A stretch of 64,000 nt of DNA, taken from NCBI RefSeq assembly GCF_947500985.1, contig NZ_CANMTX010000003.1, positions 558,001-622,000 of the forward strand. Direction: 5' to 3'. The notes below the pieces were generated by a model. The model was not told where the DNA came from. It made no database searches and saw nothing but the letters and a program-made list of their open reading frames with translations. Below, in pieces: positions 35,014 to 44,641 of the stretch (positions are counted from its first letter, which is position 1; each line of letters opens with the position of its first letter). The position numbers and the translations under genes are program-made. This stretch comes from an uncultured Maribacter sp. GTDB lineage: Bacteria > Bacteroidota > Bacteroidia > Flavobacteriales > Flavobacteriaceae.

Positions 35014-37065
35014 ATGCCTACCCCACAAAAGCATACTAATAATCTAATTAAAGAAAGCAGTCCATATTTACTGCAGCACGCGCATAACCCGGTTAATTGG
35101 GAAGCGTGGAATGATGATGTTTTAAAACAGGCAAAAGAAGAGCAAAAACTAATACTTATTAGTATTGGTTATGCCGCTTGTCATTGGTGTCATGTTATGG
35201 AACATGAATGTTTTGAAGATGAAGAAGTCGCAGAAACAATGAATGCCCATTTTATAAATATTAAAGTGGACAGGGAAGAACGACCAGATATCGACCATAT
35301 TTATATGGATGCATTACAGATGATGACAGGTAGTGGCGGCTGGCCTTTAAATATACTGGCGCTACCCGACGGCAGACCTTTCTGGGGCGCAACCTTCGTC
35401 AAAAAAAAAGAATGGATACAAGTATTGAATCAACTTCAACAACTTTATGTTGAAGACCCTAATAAGATTATTGGATATGCCGAAAACATGGCAACAGGAC
35501 TAAAAGAAATAAATGTTATTACTTCAGATGAAAATCAAGATTTAATTGAAGATTCTGAAATTGATACGATGGTAATCGATTGGACCAAATACTTTGATAC
35601 CTTTTTAGGAGGATATAAACGGGCGCCAAAATTCATGATGCCTACCAATCTTAACTTTTTACAATACTATTCTCACGCAAAACAAGATAATACTGTAAAT
35701 GAATATGTAAACACCACTCTAACAAGAATGGCCTGGGGCGGCATATTTGATCATGTTGGTGGTGGATTCTCTAGATATTCCGTAGACACTAAATGGCATG
35801 TACCCCATTTCGAAAAAATGTTATATGACAACGGCTTGTTAATTAGTCTTTACGCGAATGCATATGCAAAGACTAACAATAATCTCTATAAAGCTGTCGT
35901 AGAAAAAAGTATCATATTCCTAGAAGAAGAACTATTAGATAAAAGCAATGGGTTTTACTCTTCTTTAGATGCTGATAGTTTAACTGATAACAACAAGTTA
36001 GTAGAGGGTGCATTTTATATTTGGCAAGAAGAACAACTTAAAGAGCTATTAAAAGACGATTACCCTATTTTTAGTGATTACTTCAGTATTAACTCTTATG
36101 GTTATTGGGAAGATAATAACTATGTGCTTATTAGAGATTCAGAAGCCTTAGCTATTGCAATGAATCATTCTATCACCAAAATAGAATTGCAAGAAATAAT
36201 TACCAAGTGTCTTTCATTATTGAAAGTAGAGAGAGAAAAAAGAAACAAACCAAGGTTAGATGATAAAATTTTAACTTCTTGGAATGGCTTGACATTAAAA
36301 GGACTAACAGATGCCTATAGATATTTAGAAGATGACAAGTATTTGAGCCTTGCTATTAATAATGCTAATTTTATTCTAGAACATATGACCACCGAAGATG
36401 GTGGCTTATTCCGCAACTTCAAAAATGGAAAAAGTACTATTCATGGTTTTCTAGAAGATTACGCTTCTATTATCGATGCATTCATAGGGCTATATGAAGT
36501 TTCTTTTGATGAAAAATGGCTTGATTATAGTTTAGAGTTAACAAAATATGTCATTGAAAATTTTTCAGATTCTGATACGGGGCTATTCTTTTTCACATCT
36601 AGTAATGACAACGGTCTTATTAGAAGAACTTTAGAAGTTTCAGATAACGTAATTCCATCTTCTAATTCAATGATGGCGCATAACCTACATAAGCTCTCCA
36701 AATATTTTCCTGAAGATAATTTTGATAGTCGTTTGCATCAAATGATGAAAAGCATGAAAACATCTATCACTGAGAATCCTCAAAATCATGCCAATTGGCT
36801 TCACCTGGCACAGCTAATGAGTGAGAATTTCTATGAATTGGTCGTTATCGGCGAAAATTTTGAACTCATATGCACATCACTCATGAAGAACTATATGCCA
36901 AACGCTATATTTGCTGCTTCAAATGCTAAAACTAGCAACTTACCTTTATTGATGAATAGGTATATAATGAACAAGACACTTATCTACGTTTGTAATCACG
37001 GTAGTTGTCAAATGCCCGTAGAAGAACCAAGCAAAGCTTTAGATCTTGTTTCCCGTATCTTTTAA
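35014..37065 (+). CDS. DUF255 thioredoxin-domain protein (SSP411/YyaL-like)
   Basis: A 683-residue protein of the spermatogenesis-associated 20 (SPATA20/YyaL) family. The N-terminal thioredoxin-like domain has CHWCHVMEHECF (a CxxC embedded in the CHWCHVME signature), followed by VDREERPDID and MTGSGGWPLNILALPDG. The remainder is an (alpha/alpha)6-barrel with a GGFSRYSVDTKWHVPHFEKMLYDN block, similar to glycoside-binding folds. Full family length. Its biochemical activity is not established. Preceded by a terminator, so it likely has its own promoter. Confidence 0.88.
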   Translation: MPTPQKHTNNLIKESSPYLLQHAHNPVNWEAWNDDVLKQAKEEQKLILISIGYAACHWCHVMEHECFEDEEVAETMNAHFINIKVDREERPDIDHIYMDALQMMTGSGGWPLNILALPDGRPFWGATFVKKKEWIQVLNQLQQLYVEDPNKIIGYAENMATGLKEINVITSDENQDLIEDSEIDTMVIDWTKYFDTFLGGYKRAPKFMMPTNLNFLQYYSHAKQDNTVNEYVNTTLTRMAWGGIFDHVGGGFSRYSVDTKWHVPHFEKMLYDNGLLISLYANAYAKTNNNLYKAVVEKSIIFLEEELLDKSNGFYSSLDADSLTDNNKLVEGAFYIWQEEQLKELLKDDYPIFSDYFSINSYGYWEDNNYVLIRDSEALAIAMNHSITKIELQEIITKCLSLLKVEREKRNKPRLDDKILTSWNGLTLKGLTDAYRYLEDDKYLSLAINNANFILEHMTTEDGGLFRNFKNGKSTIHGFLEDYASIIDAFIGLYEVSFDEKWLDYSLELTKYVIENFSDSDTGLFFFTSSNDNGLIRRTLEVSDNVIPSSNSMMAHNLHKLSKYFPEDNFDSRLHQMMKSMKTSITENPQNHANWLHLAQLMSENFYELVVIGENFELICTSLMKNYMPNAIFAASNAKTSNLPLLMNRYIMNKTLIYVCNHGSCQMPVEEPSKALDLVSRIF

Positions 37066-37136
37066 CAATTGTTTAGCCTCTAAATTTTATAGGCTATACG
37101 CTATTGGTTAAGTTGGCTGTTATAAAAAAACAAATT

Positions 37137-37964
37137 ATGTTAGATAAAATAATGAATCTGCAAGAACATGCAGATAATGCTATAGCTTGGCTTTGGGATG
37201 TACTTCCTAGTATATTATGGGCAATTTTTCTATTAATTGCTGGTACCTATGTCATACGTTTCATAAATAAAATGATACGTAAATTTTTCGCAAATAAAGA
37301 TTACGATTTAGCGTTAGAAACATTCTTACAAAGTTTTATCAGTATTGCTTTAAAAATAATACTCTTTATATTGGTGATTACCCAATTAGGGGTTCAAACA
37401 AGTTCTTTAGTTGCCATTTTAGCCTCCGCAGGTTTGGCTATTGGCTTAGCACTACAAGGTTCATTGGCAAATTTTGCCGGGGGTGTTCTTATCTTATTAT
37501 TTAAACCCTTTAAAATAGGGGATTTTATATCTGCTCAGGGTGTTGATGGTACAGTAAAAGAAATTTCAATTTTTACTACAAAGGTGAGTACTTTCGGTAA
37601 TCAAATTGCAATAATACCAAATGGTCAACTATCCAATAACACCATTACAAACTATAACGCGCAAGACACTAGAAGAGATAAAATTGATGTCGGTATTGGT
37701 TACAGTTCAAACATTAAAGAAGCTAAAGAAATTCTTCTAGCCATCTGTAACGAACGTGAAACTATTTTAAAGACACCTGCTCCTGAGGTTTATGTAGGAG
37801 AATTAGGAGATAGCTCGGTAAACCTAACTTTACGTTTCTGGGCAAATAATGGCGATTTTTGGGCTGCACATTTCTTTGTATTAGAAGAAATAAAGTATCG
37901 TTTTGATGCTGCTGGTATTGAAATACCATTCCCACAGAGAGTAGTTACACAGATGAAAAACTAA
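37137..37964 (+). CDS. MscS-family mechanosensitive channel
   Basis: A 275-residue channel from the ATG at 37137 (a TTG at 37104 would add eleven residues without a helical role). Three membrane helices lie near 23-42, 62-84 and 88-115; the pore helix has ASAGLAIGLALQGSLANFAGG. The beta domain follows with FKIGDFISAQGVDGTVKEI and IPNGQLSNN. It opens on hypo-osmotic tension. Convergent with tsaB across a bidirectional terminator. Confidence 0.93.
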   Translation: MLDKIMNLQEHADNAIAWLWDVLPSILWAIFLLIAGTYVIRFINKMIRKFFANKDYDLALETFLQSFISIALKIILFILVITQLGVQTSSLVAILASAGLAIGLALQGSLANFAGGVLILLFKPFKIGDFISAQGVDGTVKEISIFTTKVSTFGNQIAIIPNGQLSNNTITNYNAQDTRRDKIDVGIGYSSNIKEAKEILLAICNERETILKTPAPEVYVGELGDSSVNLTLRFWANNGDFWAAHFFVLEEIKYRFDAAGIEIPFPQRVVTQMKN

Positions 37965-37983
37965 TTTACAATTCACAGTGAAT

Positions 37984-38016
37984 AAAAAAGCCCTTGAGTA
38001 ATCAAGGGCTTTTTTA
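37984..38016. terminator. bidirectional terminator between MscS channel and tsaB
   Basis: An A-rich run and GCCCTTGA pairing with TCAAGGGC, then a T-run. Palindromic arms with T tracts at both ends serve both convergent genes. Confidence 0.85.
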
Positions 38017-38029
38017 TTTTACGAAATTT

Positions 38030-38710
38030 TTATGCTTTCGCTTTCTTAGTCTGCATCACAAAATCTTTCAAGTAATATGGTTCAAAATAAGCCACATCTT
38101 CAAAATCCGATACATTAAACTTATCCGATGAAATAGAAGCCATTTCTTTAGCAGAAGGCACTACTTCACAATGGTAGGTTATAGATTCTAATGGAAACAA
38201 TTCTTTTATCTTCTCTGCTCCACTACCTAAAAAATGAATATGTTTTACATTGATATATTCTTGAAAGGAATGCTCATCAATTATTTCAGCTTTCGTTTCT
38301 CTTATTTCATTGAGCTCATTATCTAAAACTGACGAATACACTTCCATACGCCTAGCATCTAAAACGGGTATCAATACCTCGTTATCTTGAATTTTAACTT
38401 GGGATGCCATGCTCTTCAACGTTGAAATCGAAATTAACGGGATGCCTAATGCATAACACAAGCCCTTTGCCGCTGAAACACCAATTCGAAGTCCCGTATA
38501 AGAACCTGGACCTTTACTTACTGCCACAGCTTCTAAATCTTCCATTTTCAAAGAAGCTTCATGTATTACCTCTTCAATGAAAACATGTAGTTTCTCTGCA
38601 TGCGAATAGTTTGCTGAATTCAATTCTCTTATTGAAAGAATTTCGCCGTCTTTAGCAACACAGACCGAACAATTTGTAGATGATGTTTCTAGATTTAATA
38701 GTATGCCCAT
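38030..38710 (-). CDS. tsaB: tRNA threonylcarbamoyladenosine biosynthesis protein TsaB
   Basis: A 226-residue member of the ASKHA fold. It has the N-terminal LNLETSSTNCSVCV motif, the conserved SKGPGSYTGLRIGVSAAKGLCYAL block, and DARRMEVYSS. It forms the TsaBD complex for the t6A37 modification. TsaD/TsaE are not in the window. A TACCTTTG -7 element (38715-38722 on the minus strand) lies only five bases from the ATG, suggesting a very short or absent leader. Confidence 0.93.
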   Translation of the reverse strand: MGILLNLETSSTNCSVCVAKDGEILSIRELNSANYSHAEKLHVFIEEVIHEASLKMEDLEAVAVSKGPGSYTGLRIGVSAAKGLCYALGIPLISISTLKSMASQVKIQDNEVLIPVLDARRMEVYSSVLDNELNEIRETKAEIIDEHSFQEYINVKHIHFLGSGAEKIKELFPLESITYHCEVVPSAKEMASISSDKFNVSDFEDVAYFEPYYLKDFVMQTKKAKA

Positions 38711-38714
38711 ATTG

Positions 38715-38722
38715 CAAAGGTA
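38715..38722 (-). promoter_or_regulatory. possible -7 element of tsaB, nearly leaderless
   Basis: On the minus strand TACCTTTG matches TAnnTTTG and ends five bases upstream of the tsaB ATG. Initiation would be at or near the start codon. No good -33 TTG was found, so this is weak. Confidence 0.3.
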
Positions 38723-38740
38723 TTACTTACTACAAAATGA

Positions 38741-38774
38741 AAAAGCCTGTAACGCTAAAATGTTACAGGCTTTT
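38741..38774 (-). terminator. hairpin between tsaB and the TolC-like gene
   Basis: AAAAGCCTGTAAC (38741-38753) pairs with GTTACAGGCTTTT (38762-38774) around eight bases. It ends the efflux operon on the minus strand (the TolC-like stop is at 38792) and lies upstream of the tsaB start direction. The plus-strand T tract also allows read-through control in the other direction. Confidence 0.7.
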
Positions 38775-38791
38775 ATATTTCAATACTTAAT

Positions 38792-40132
38792 CTATTCTAA
38801 TGAAATAGGTATTCCAAAATAAAATTCTAATATTTTCAATCTAAATATATAGTCATACTTAGAACGTATTAAATCAGCTTCTGCATTATCAACAAGTGAT
38901 TGTGATTGGCTAAATTCAAATGCATTCATCAACCCTACATCGTAACGTTCTTTAGAATACTGATAAGCAAGAGTTCTAGCCTCCAGCGTTTTTTCTGCTG
39001 CTTGAAATGCCTTAAAAAAATTGGTCACATTTACATAGGCTTGGTTTACATCAGTCTCTAACTGTAACTTAGTTCTTTCAAACTCGATCTGAGCGATATC
39101 AATACTAATTTGTGACCGCTTTATATTATTTCTAACACTCCATCCATTAAAAATAGGAATGTTCATTTGCGCCCCATAAGAGATACCGTCGTTAATATAT
39201 AATTGGTCTTTAAATGGAATTGCCTCTCCGGTAAACGGATCATTATTTTGATCGGAATATCTAGTATTATAATTAATAAAGGCACCTACACTAGGGTACT
39301 TGGCACCCTTAGCTATCTCTAAGTCCTTTTGAGCCAATTCCACTCCTGTCAAGGCAAACTGAATGTCATTTCTAAAGGTTAAAGCTTTATCAAAAATAAC
39401 CTTGGCAGAATTATTCAATATATCCGATGGAGGTATATCAAACTCTTCTTCTGCAATATCAAAATTTTCGTAGTCTGTAATGCTCATTAATTGCGCCAAA
39501 CTAATTTTTGAAATCAAAATCAAATTTTGAGCATTTATCATTTGCTGTTCTTGAGTTGCAGCAGTAGCTTCTATTTGTAATAAATCGCCACTAGGCAAAA
39601 CACCAGAATCCACTAAGTCTTTAGTACGCTTTAAATCTTGTTCGGTAATGACCAGTTGCGCTTTAAAAACTTTTAAAGATTCTTTATTAGCTAAAACATT
39701 TAAATACGCATTAGCGACACTTAGCTTTATATCATCCTTACCATCCTCTAATCTATATTGACTGCTAATCGCAGTTAACTTGGCTCTTTCAATTCTATTA
39801 TAATTTTGAAGACCATCAAAAAGTGTCACTGATGAAGTCATACTTCCCGAAGCAGAAAAGATAGTTGCTGAAACCAAATTATTGGTAGTAGGATCCAATG
39901 CAAGTCCTGTATTTGCAGATGCACTTATAGAACTATTTAAACTTGGCAACAATGCACCAATTGCATCAGATTTATCTAATGCGGCATTTTCCAAATCTAA
40001 CTCAAACTGCTTAACAGTCAGATTATTCTCTACAGCATAATACACACACTCCTCTAGAGTCCATTTCTTTTGCTGTGCCATGCCTAACACAACAGAAAAT
40101 ATCAGTAGTAATCCTGTGATTTTTACTTTCAT
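38792..40132 (-). CDS. TolC-family outer-membrane efflux protein
   Basis: A 446-residue protein with a signal peptide (cleavage after VLGMAQQ) and the two OEP repeats: helical coiled-coil rods (about 140-220 and 335-420) flanking beta-strand segments. NNLTVKQFELDLENAALDKSDAIGALLPSL is the typical start. It would be the outer-membrane channel of the efflux system and is the last gene of the eight-gene operon; the adaptor ends 68 bases upstream. Terminator just downstream. Confidence 0.9.
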   Translation of the reverse strand: MKVKITGLLLIFSVVLGMAQQKKWTLEECVYYAVENNLTVKQFELDLENAALDKSDAIGALLPSLNSSISASANTGLALDPTTNNLVSATIFSASGSMTSSVTLFDGLQNYNRIERAKLTAISSQYRLEDGKDDIKLSVANAYLNVLANKESLKVFKAQLVITEQDLKRTKDLVDSGVLPSGDLLQIEATAATQEQQMINAQNLILISKISLAQLMSITDYENFDIAEEEFDIPPSDILNNSAKVIFDKALTFRNDIQFALTGVELAQKDLEIAKGAKYPSVGAFINYNTRYSDQNNDPFTGEAIPFKDQLYINDGISYGAQMNIPIFNGWSVRNNIKRSQISIDIAQIEFERTKLQLETDVNQAYVNVTNFFKAFQAAEKTLEARTLAYQYSKERYDVGLMNAFEFSQSQSLVDNAEADLIRSKYDYIFRLKILEFYFGIPISLE

Positions 40133-40199
40133 TTTATTCTTTTTTAAACCAACCTATACATAGGTTGCTCGATTCGTTTTTTGATTTGATTGATTGTTT

Positions 40200-41324
40200 T
40201 TAATCGTCGTTCTCGTCGTTATCCTCACTTTTGGCTTCCAACTTGTTCCAAATTTTTATTTTGGAGTTTTCATCGATACCAGAAATAATTTCTACGTCGA
40301 TACCATCACTTACACCAAGTTCAAGCTCTCTCTTTTCAAACTCATTATCACCTGTCTCGACCTCAACGTATGGCTTATTTGTTTCTTTATCGAACTGTAA
40401 TAGTGCTTCTTTAATAGAAAGCACATCTTTCTTCTCTTCTAAGACAATTGCTGCATTTGCGCTATAACCAGCTCTAATATTAGTACTATCAGACACTACC
40501 AAATCACCTTCTATCTTAAACTGAACGGCACCCTCTTCCTCAACACCTTTAGGTGCTATGAACTTTAATTTGGCATTGAATTTTTCATCTTGTAAAGCAC
40601 CCATGCTAATTTCTAATGGCATGCCTACTTTAAGTTTCCCCACTTCAGCTTCATCAACTTCACCTTCAAAAATCATTTTAGACATATCTGCAATAAAGGC
40701 AATAGTAGTACCGTCATTAAAATTATTACTTTCAATAACCTGATCACCTACCTCAACAGGTATTTCTAATAACGTACCGGTTACTGTAGCTCTAATATTA
40801 GTATTTGCACTAGATGAGCCACCTGCAGAACCAACTCTAATTATCTGATAGTCTGCCTGAGAATTCTGTAGTTCTTGCGTTGCTTGATCAAATCGTAATT
40901 TCAATGCATTAAAATCTTGACTAGAAATCACCCCTTTATCAAAAAGTGTTTTATTTCGGTCGTATTCAATCTTTGTATTACTTAAAGAAATTTTGGCATT
41001 GTTTACTCTACCACGAGCCTGATTTAAAGACTGTTCATTAGGTACAACTTTTATCGTAGCAATTAAATCACCCGCTTTAACTTGAACACCTTCTTCCAAA
41101 TATACCTTTTGGATTATACCCGAAATCTGAGGTTTAATCTCTATTTCATCTTGTGGTATTACCTTACCGGTAACAACAACCTTGTTGGTAATATCTCTTT
41201 TTTCAACGGTCTCCGTTTCATATGTTTTTAAAGGAGTACTATTCTTCTTTAAAAAATAGACTACTGCAGCCAGTATCCCTATAACTGCTACTCCTATTAA
41301 TGCGTACTTTACATACTTGTTCAT
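40200..41324 (-). CDS. membrane-fusion (periplasmic adaptor) protein, copy A
   Basis: A 374-residue adaptor from the ATG at 41324; the frame extends to a TTG at 41330, which is unlikely. One N-terminal anchor helix (about 7-27), then a lipoyl/barrel-sandwich half (VVVTGKVIPQDEIEIKPQISG), a coiled-coil hairpin near 105-155, and the second half with VEVGDQVIESNNFNDG. It links the inner-membrane permeases to TolC. Strongly similar in layout to the second adaptor (44642-45760). Confidence 0.9.
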   Translation of the reverse strand: MNKYVKYALIGVAVIGILAAVVYFLKKNSTPLKTYETETVEKRDITNKVVVTGKVIPQDEIEIKPQISGIIQKVYLEEGVQVKAGDLIATIKVVPNEQSLNQARGRVNNAKISLSNTKIEYDRNKTLFDKGVISSQDFNALKLRFDQATQELQNSQADYQIIRVGSAGGSSSANTNIRATVTGTLLEIPVEVGDQVIESNNFNDGTTIAFIADMSKMIFEGEVDEAEVGKLKVGMPLEISMGALQDEKFNAKLKFIAPKGVEEEGAVQFKIEGDLVVSDSTNIRAGYSANAAIVLEEKKDVLSIKEALLQFDKETNKPYVEVETGDNEFEKRELELGVSDGIDVEIISGIDENSKIKIWNKLEAKSEDNDENDD

Positions 41325-41368
41325 GCTCAACTATTTGATTGTTATTTATTCTTTTGTTGTTTGGTCTT

Positions 41369-42625
41369 TTACTCTTCTCTTAAGGCGTCAATTGGTTTTA
41401 TTCTAATAGCTCTATTTGCAGGTATTAATCCGATTAAAACACTAAGACCTACCATCAAAATAAAGGAACCTAAAAATTGCGGTATGCTAATCATAAGATT
41501 ATAAAATGGCATATCACTATTTTCACCTATCATATTATTCGCAATCGCTAGAAACCCTATTGCAATTGCAAAACCGACAAAGCCAGCAAATACCGTAATT
41601 ACTATAGACTCCAGTACAATTTGTCTCTTTACTACTTTTGGGGTAGCACCTAAGGCACGTCTAATACCTATTTCTTTTGTACGTTCTTTTACCGTAATTA
41701 AAAGAATATTACTAATAGCAATAACACCTGCCAGTAAGGTCAAAATTCCAACGAAGAACGATACACCTTGTAATACACCTGTAAATGCTGATACATTATT
41801 GAATACTTCAGACATATCAAAACTACCAATAGCGCGTTCGTCTATAGGGTTGATATCATACTTGTTTTTCAACAGACGTTTTATCTGACTTTCAACTACA
41901 GGTACTTTGGTATCTGACTGAACCGAAATTGCCATCCATCCCATTCTATCTCCAGAACCAAATGCTTTTTGAAATGTTGAAAACGGAATATACACTGAAT
42001 TCTCTCCGTCAATATTGATGTTCTGATTTGGCTTATATATTCCAACGATATTAAAGAACACTCCGTTAATACGAACATCTTCCCCTATCGCATTTTCGCC
42101 TTTTTCAAATAAAAGTTTATACGTTTCTTCTCCAATAACACACACTTTTTTAGACTCGGTCATGTCATTTTCATTCAGAAATCTACCCTCTACTAGCTTC
42201 TTCTTCATGATTTCATCCACATTAGGATAATCACCATAAACTGCCGATCCACTGGTTAAACCATTTCTATATACGGTAACCACGCCCCTATGACTACCAA
42301 GTTCTATTCTTGGGGCAAGAACTTCTATTTCTGGAATCTGTTCTTTTAAAATAGTAGCATCTTCAAGTTTAAATTGAATTCTACGTCCTCTTTCAAATCC
42401 TTTATAAGGCTCTGAGGTACTTTGACTCCATACAAACAGACTGTTAGATGCTGTACCTGCGAATATTTTTTGAAAACCATTGCTCATACCGTTTGCACCA
42501 CCTAATAATAGCACAAGAATTATCATCGCTATAATTACCCCTAGCATGGTTAAAAATGTGCGAAACAAGTTCTTACCTAATGTGGCAAAAATCTCTGACC
42601 ATAAATCTCTATCAAGTATCCACAT
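41369..42625 (-). CDS. ABC transporter permease, FtsX/MacB type (4 of 4)
   Basis: A 418-residue permease. One N-terminal helix (about 20-42), a large periplasmic MacB-type domain (about 45-265) and three C-terminal helices (about 280-410) with TKEIGIRRALGATPK between helices 2 and 3. It starts MWILDRDLWSEIFATLGKNLFRTFLTM. It is one base apart from the next permease and is related to three other permeases in this operon. No ATPase domain is fused; the single ATPase is at 43849-44550. Confidence 0.9.
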   Translation of the reverse strand: MWILDRDLWSEIFATLGKNLFRTFLTMLGVIIAMIILVLLLGGANGMSNGFQKIFAGTASNSLFVWSQSTSEPYKGFERGRRIQFKLEDATILKEQIPEIEVLAPRIELGSHRGVVTVYRNGLTSGSAVYGDYPNVDEIMKKKLVEGRFLNENDMTESKKVCVIGEETYKLLFEKGENAIGEDVRINGVFFNIVGIYKPNQNINIDGENSVYIPFSTFQKAFGSGDRMGWMAISVQSDTKVPVVESQIKRLLKNKYDINPIDERAIGSFDMSEVFNNVSAFTGVLQGVSFFVGILTLLAGVIAISNILLITVKERTKEIGIRRALGATPKVVKRQIVLESIVITVFAGFVGFAIAIGFLAIANNMIGENSDMPFYNLMISIPQFLGSFILMVGLSVLIGLIPANRAIRIKPIDALREE

Positions 42626-42626
42626 A

Positions 42627-43856
42627 TTATTTATCGCTTAATGCTACAATTGGTTTTACTCTTGCCGCTTTCATTGCCGGAATTAATCCTGCGAGAACTC
42701 CTGCTACAATCAATATTATAGTTGCGGTCACAACCATTGACATACTAACAGACGGGTTGGCAAATGCACCTGTTTTAATACTTGGACCAATGGCCGCCAA
42801 TAATCCGGTTGCAATTCCTAGTCCAATAAATCCGGATAAAGCAGTTATAAAAACAGATTCGAACAATACTAATTTTATAATTGACCACGGCTCGGCACCC
42901 AAGGCTTTACGTACACCAATTTCTTTTGTACGCTCTTTAATGATAAACACCATAATATTACCGATACCCACAATACCAGATAGTAATATTAGAAGTCCCA
43001 CTATAATTACCGCGATATCTAAACCACCTGTAAAGTTGCTGATGTCTTCAAAAACCTCTGCGTAGTTAAAGATTCTAATTCCCGATTGATCCTTGGGAGC
43101 AATTTTAAAACGTCTTCTAAAAACATTTTCTAATCTATCTGAAAAAGCAAGTGCCTCTGTTAAATCGTAATTAGGATTATAGGTTAAAGCAATCTGATCA
43201 ATATGATCTGTTTGACCATACATTTTTTGATATGTACTGGTAGGTGCATAAATGTTTCGCTCTGCATTATCATCACCATCATCGGTAAACGTACCAATGA
43301 CCCTAAAAGGTAATCCGTTGAACTCAACAAACTTGCCTATGGCATCTTCGTTTTTGAATAAATCTTCCTCTACTTTTCTGCCTATAACAGCAACTTTAGA
43401 GGCATTCATTAAATCGTTAGTATTTATGAATCGACCCTTATTTACTATAGTCTTTTCAATAGCTTGGTGATCCGGGTAAACAGCCTGTATATTATAACTA
43501 CCCGTTTCGCTCTTATAACGTGCCGATGTATTTTGGTATACTCTCGGACTAATATATTCTACATCGTCAGGAAAACTTCTTTTAATGTATTCAATATCAT
43601 CATTCGTCATTTGAATTCTCCGTCCAGCTTCAAATCCGCCATAGGCCAATGAAGTAGTACCTGTTCTAACAAAAATGGAGTTGGTAGCATCATCACTAAA
43701 TTGAAGTGTGAATCCGTTTTGCATTCCTTTTACAGAAGCCAAAAGCAATACCAAAATGAAAATACCCCAACCTACTGAAAACCCAGTAAGGAAAGTTCTA
43801 AGCTTGTTGTTGCTTATACTATGATAAATTTCTTGCCAAATGTCTCTATCAAACAT
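42627..43856 (-). CDS. ABC transporter permease, FtsX/MacB type (3 of 4)
   Basis: A 409-residue permease starting MFDRDIWQEIYHSISNNKLRTFLTGFSVGWGIFILV. Same topology as its neighbours: N-terminal helix, periplasmic domain, and three C-terminal helices with KERTKEIGVRKALGAEPWS. Its start overlaps the ATPase stop by eight bases, showing translational coupling. It forms a likely heterodimer with permease 4, immediately downstream. Confidence 0.9.
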   Translation of the reverse strand: MFDRDIWQEIYHSISNNKLRTFLTGFSVGWGIFILVLLLASVKGMQNGFTLQFSDDATNSIFVRTGTTSLAYGGFEAGRRIQMTNDDIEYIKRSFPDDVEYISPRVYQNTSARYKSETGSYNIQAVYPDHQAIEKTIVNKGRFINTNDLMNASKVAVIGRKVEEDLFKNEDAIGKFVEFNGLPFRVIGTFTDDGDDNAERNIYAPTSTYQKMYGQTDHIDQIALTYNPNYDLTEALAFSDRLENVFRRRFKIAPKDQSGIRIFNYAEVFEDISNFTGGLDIAVIIVGLLILLSGIVGIGNIMVFIIKERTKEIGVRKALGAEPWSIIKLVLFESVFITALSGFIGLGIATGLLAAIGPSIKTGAFANPSVSMSMVVTATIILIVAGVLAGLIPAMKAARVKPIVALSDK

Positions 43857-44550
43857 ATTGTTCGGCTCTTACTTGTTCTATTTTCTTATCCTCTATAATT
43901 ACTCCATCTTTCAAATGCACAATACGCTTACACATATCTGCAATATCTGGTTCGTGAGTAACTATCAATATGGTATTTCCCGCATCGTTAATTTTCTGTA
44001 TCAAGTCCATCACCTCATAAGATGTCTTACTATCTAATGCACCTGTAGGCTCATCGGCAAGCAATACTTTAGGTTCAGCAGCTAAAGCTCTTGCAATGGC
44101 AACACGTTGTTTTTGACCACCAGAAAGCTCGCTAGGCAAATGACCTGCCCATTCTTTTAGACCTACTTGAGTTAAATATTTTAAAGCTTTTTCTTGACGT
44201 TCTTTTCTTGGTACTTTTTGGTAATATAATGGTAAGGCAACATTCTCTGCTGCACTTTTATAATTGATAAGATTGAACGATTGAAAAACAAAACCTAAGA
44301 ACTTGTTTCTGTATCTAGCAGCTTTAGTTTCGTTTAAATCTTTGATTGGAACATTATCTAAAATATACTCCCCAGAATCAGAGCTATCCAACATACCTAA
44401 AATATTTAATAAGGTAGATTTACCCGAACCAGAAGAGCCCATGATAGCTACTAACTCCCCTTCTTCAACATTAAAATTTATTCCTTTAAGAACGTGAAGA
44501 GAATTCTTGCCCATTTTATAGGACTTGTGAAGATCTTTAATTTGAATCAT
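43849..44550 (-). CDS. ABC transporter ATP-binding protein (LolD/MacB-type)
   Basis: A 233-residue ATPase from the ATG at 44550; a TTG at 44571 would add seven residues. Walker A GSSGSGKST near 44-52, Q-loop FVFQSFN, signature LSGGQKQRVAIARAL and Walker B VLLADEP followed by TGALDSKTS. Its family (HisP-like LolD/MacB subclass) pairs with FtsX-like permeases. It is the only ATPase in the eight-gene operon, so it must serve the four permeases or some of them. Upstream gap to adaptor B is 91 bases. Confidence 0.93.
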   Translation of the reverse strand: MIQIKDLHKSYKMGKNSLHVLKGINFNVEEGELVAIMGSSGSGKSTLLNILGMLDSSDSGEYILDNVPIKDLNETKAARYRNKFLGFVFQSFNLINYKSAAENVALPLYYQKVPRKERQEKALKYLTQVGLKEWAGHLPSELSGGQKQRVAIARALAAEPKVLLADEPTGALDSKTSYEVMDLIQKINDAGNTILIVTHEPDIADMCKRIVHLKDGVIIEDKKIEQVRAEQYV

Positions 44551-44641
44551 GTTGGTTGTTGTTTTGAACAATTTTTACACTGTCTATTCATTAGACTATG
44601 CAGCGTATAATTTGTTACATCAATTTAATACTTTTTTTATT

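Noticed and set aside
40151..40166. AACCTA-TACA-TAGGTT hairpin between adaptor A and the TolC gene.
   Set aside because: Only six pairs and AT-rich; no T tract follows on the transcribed strand, so I would not call a terminator or operator.
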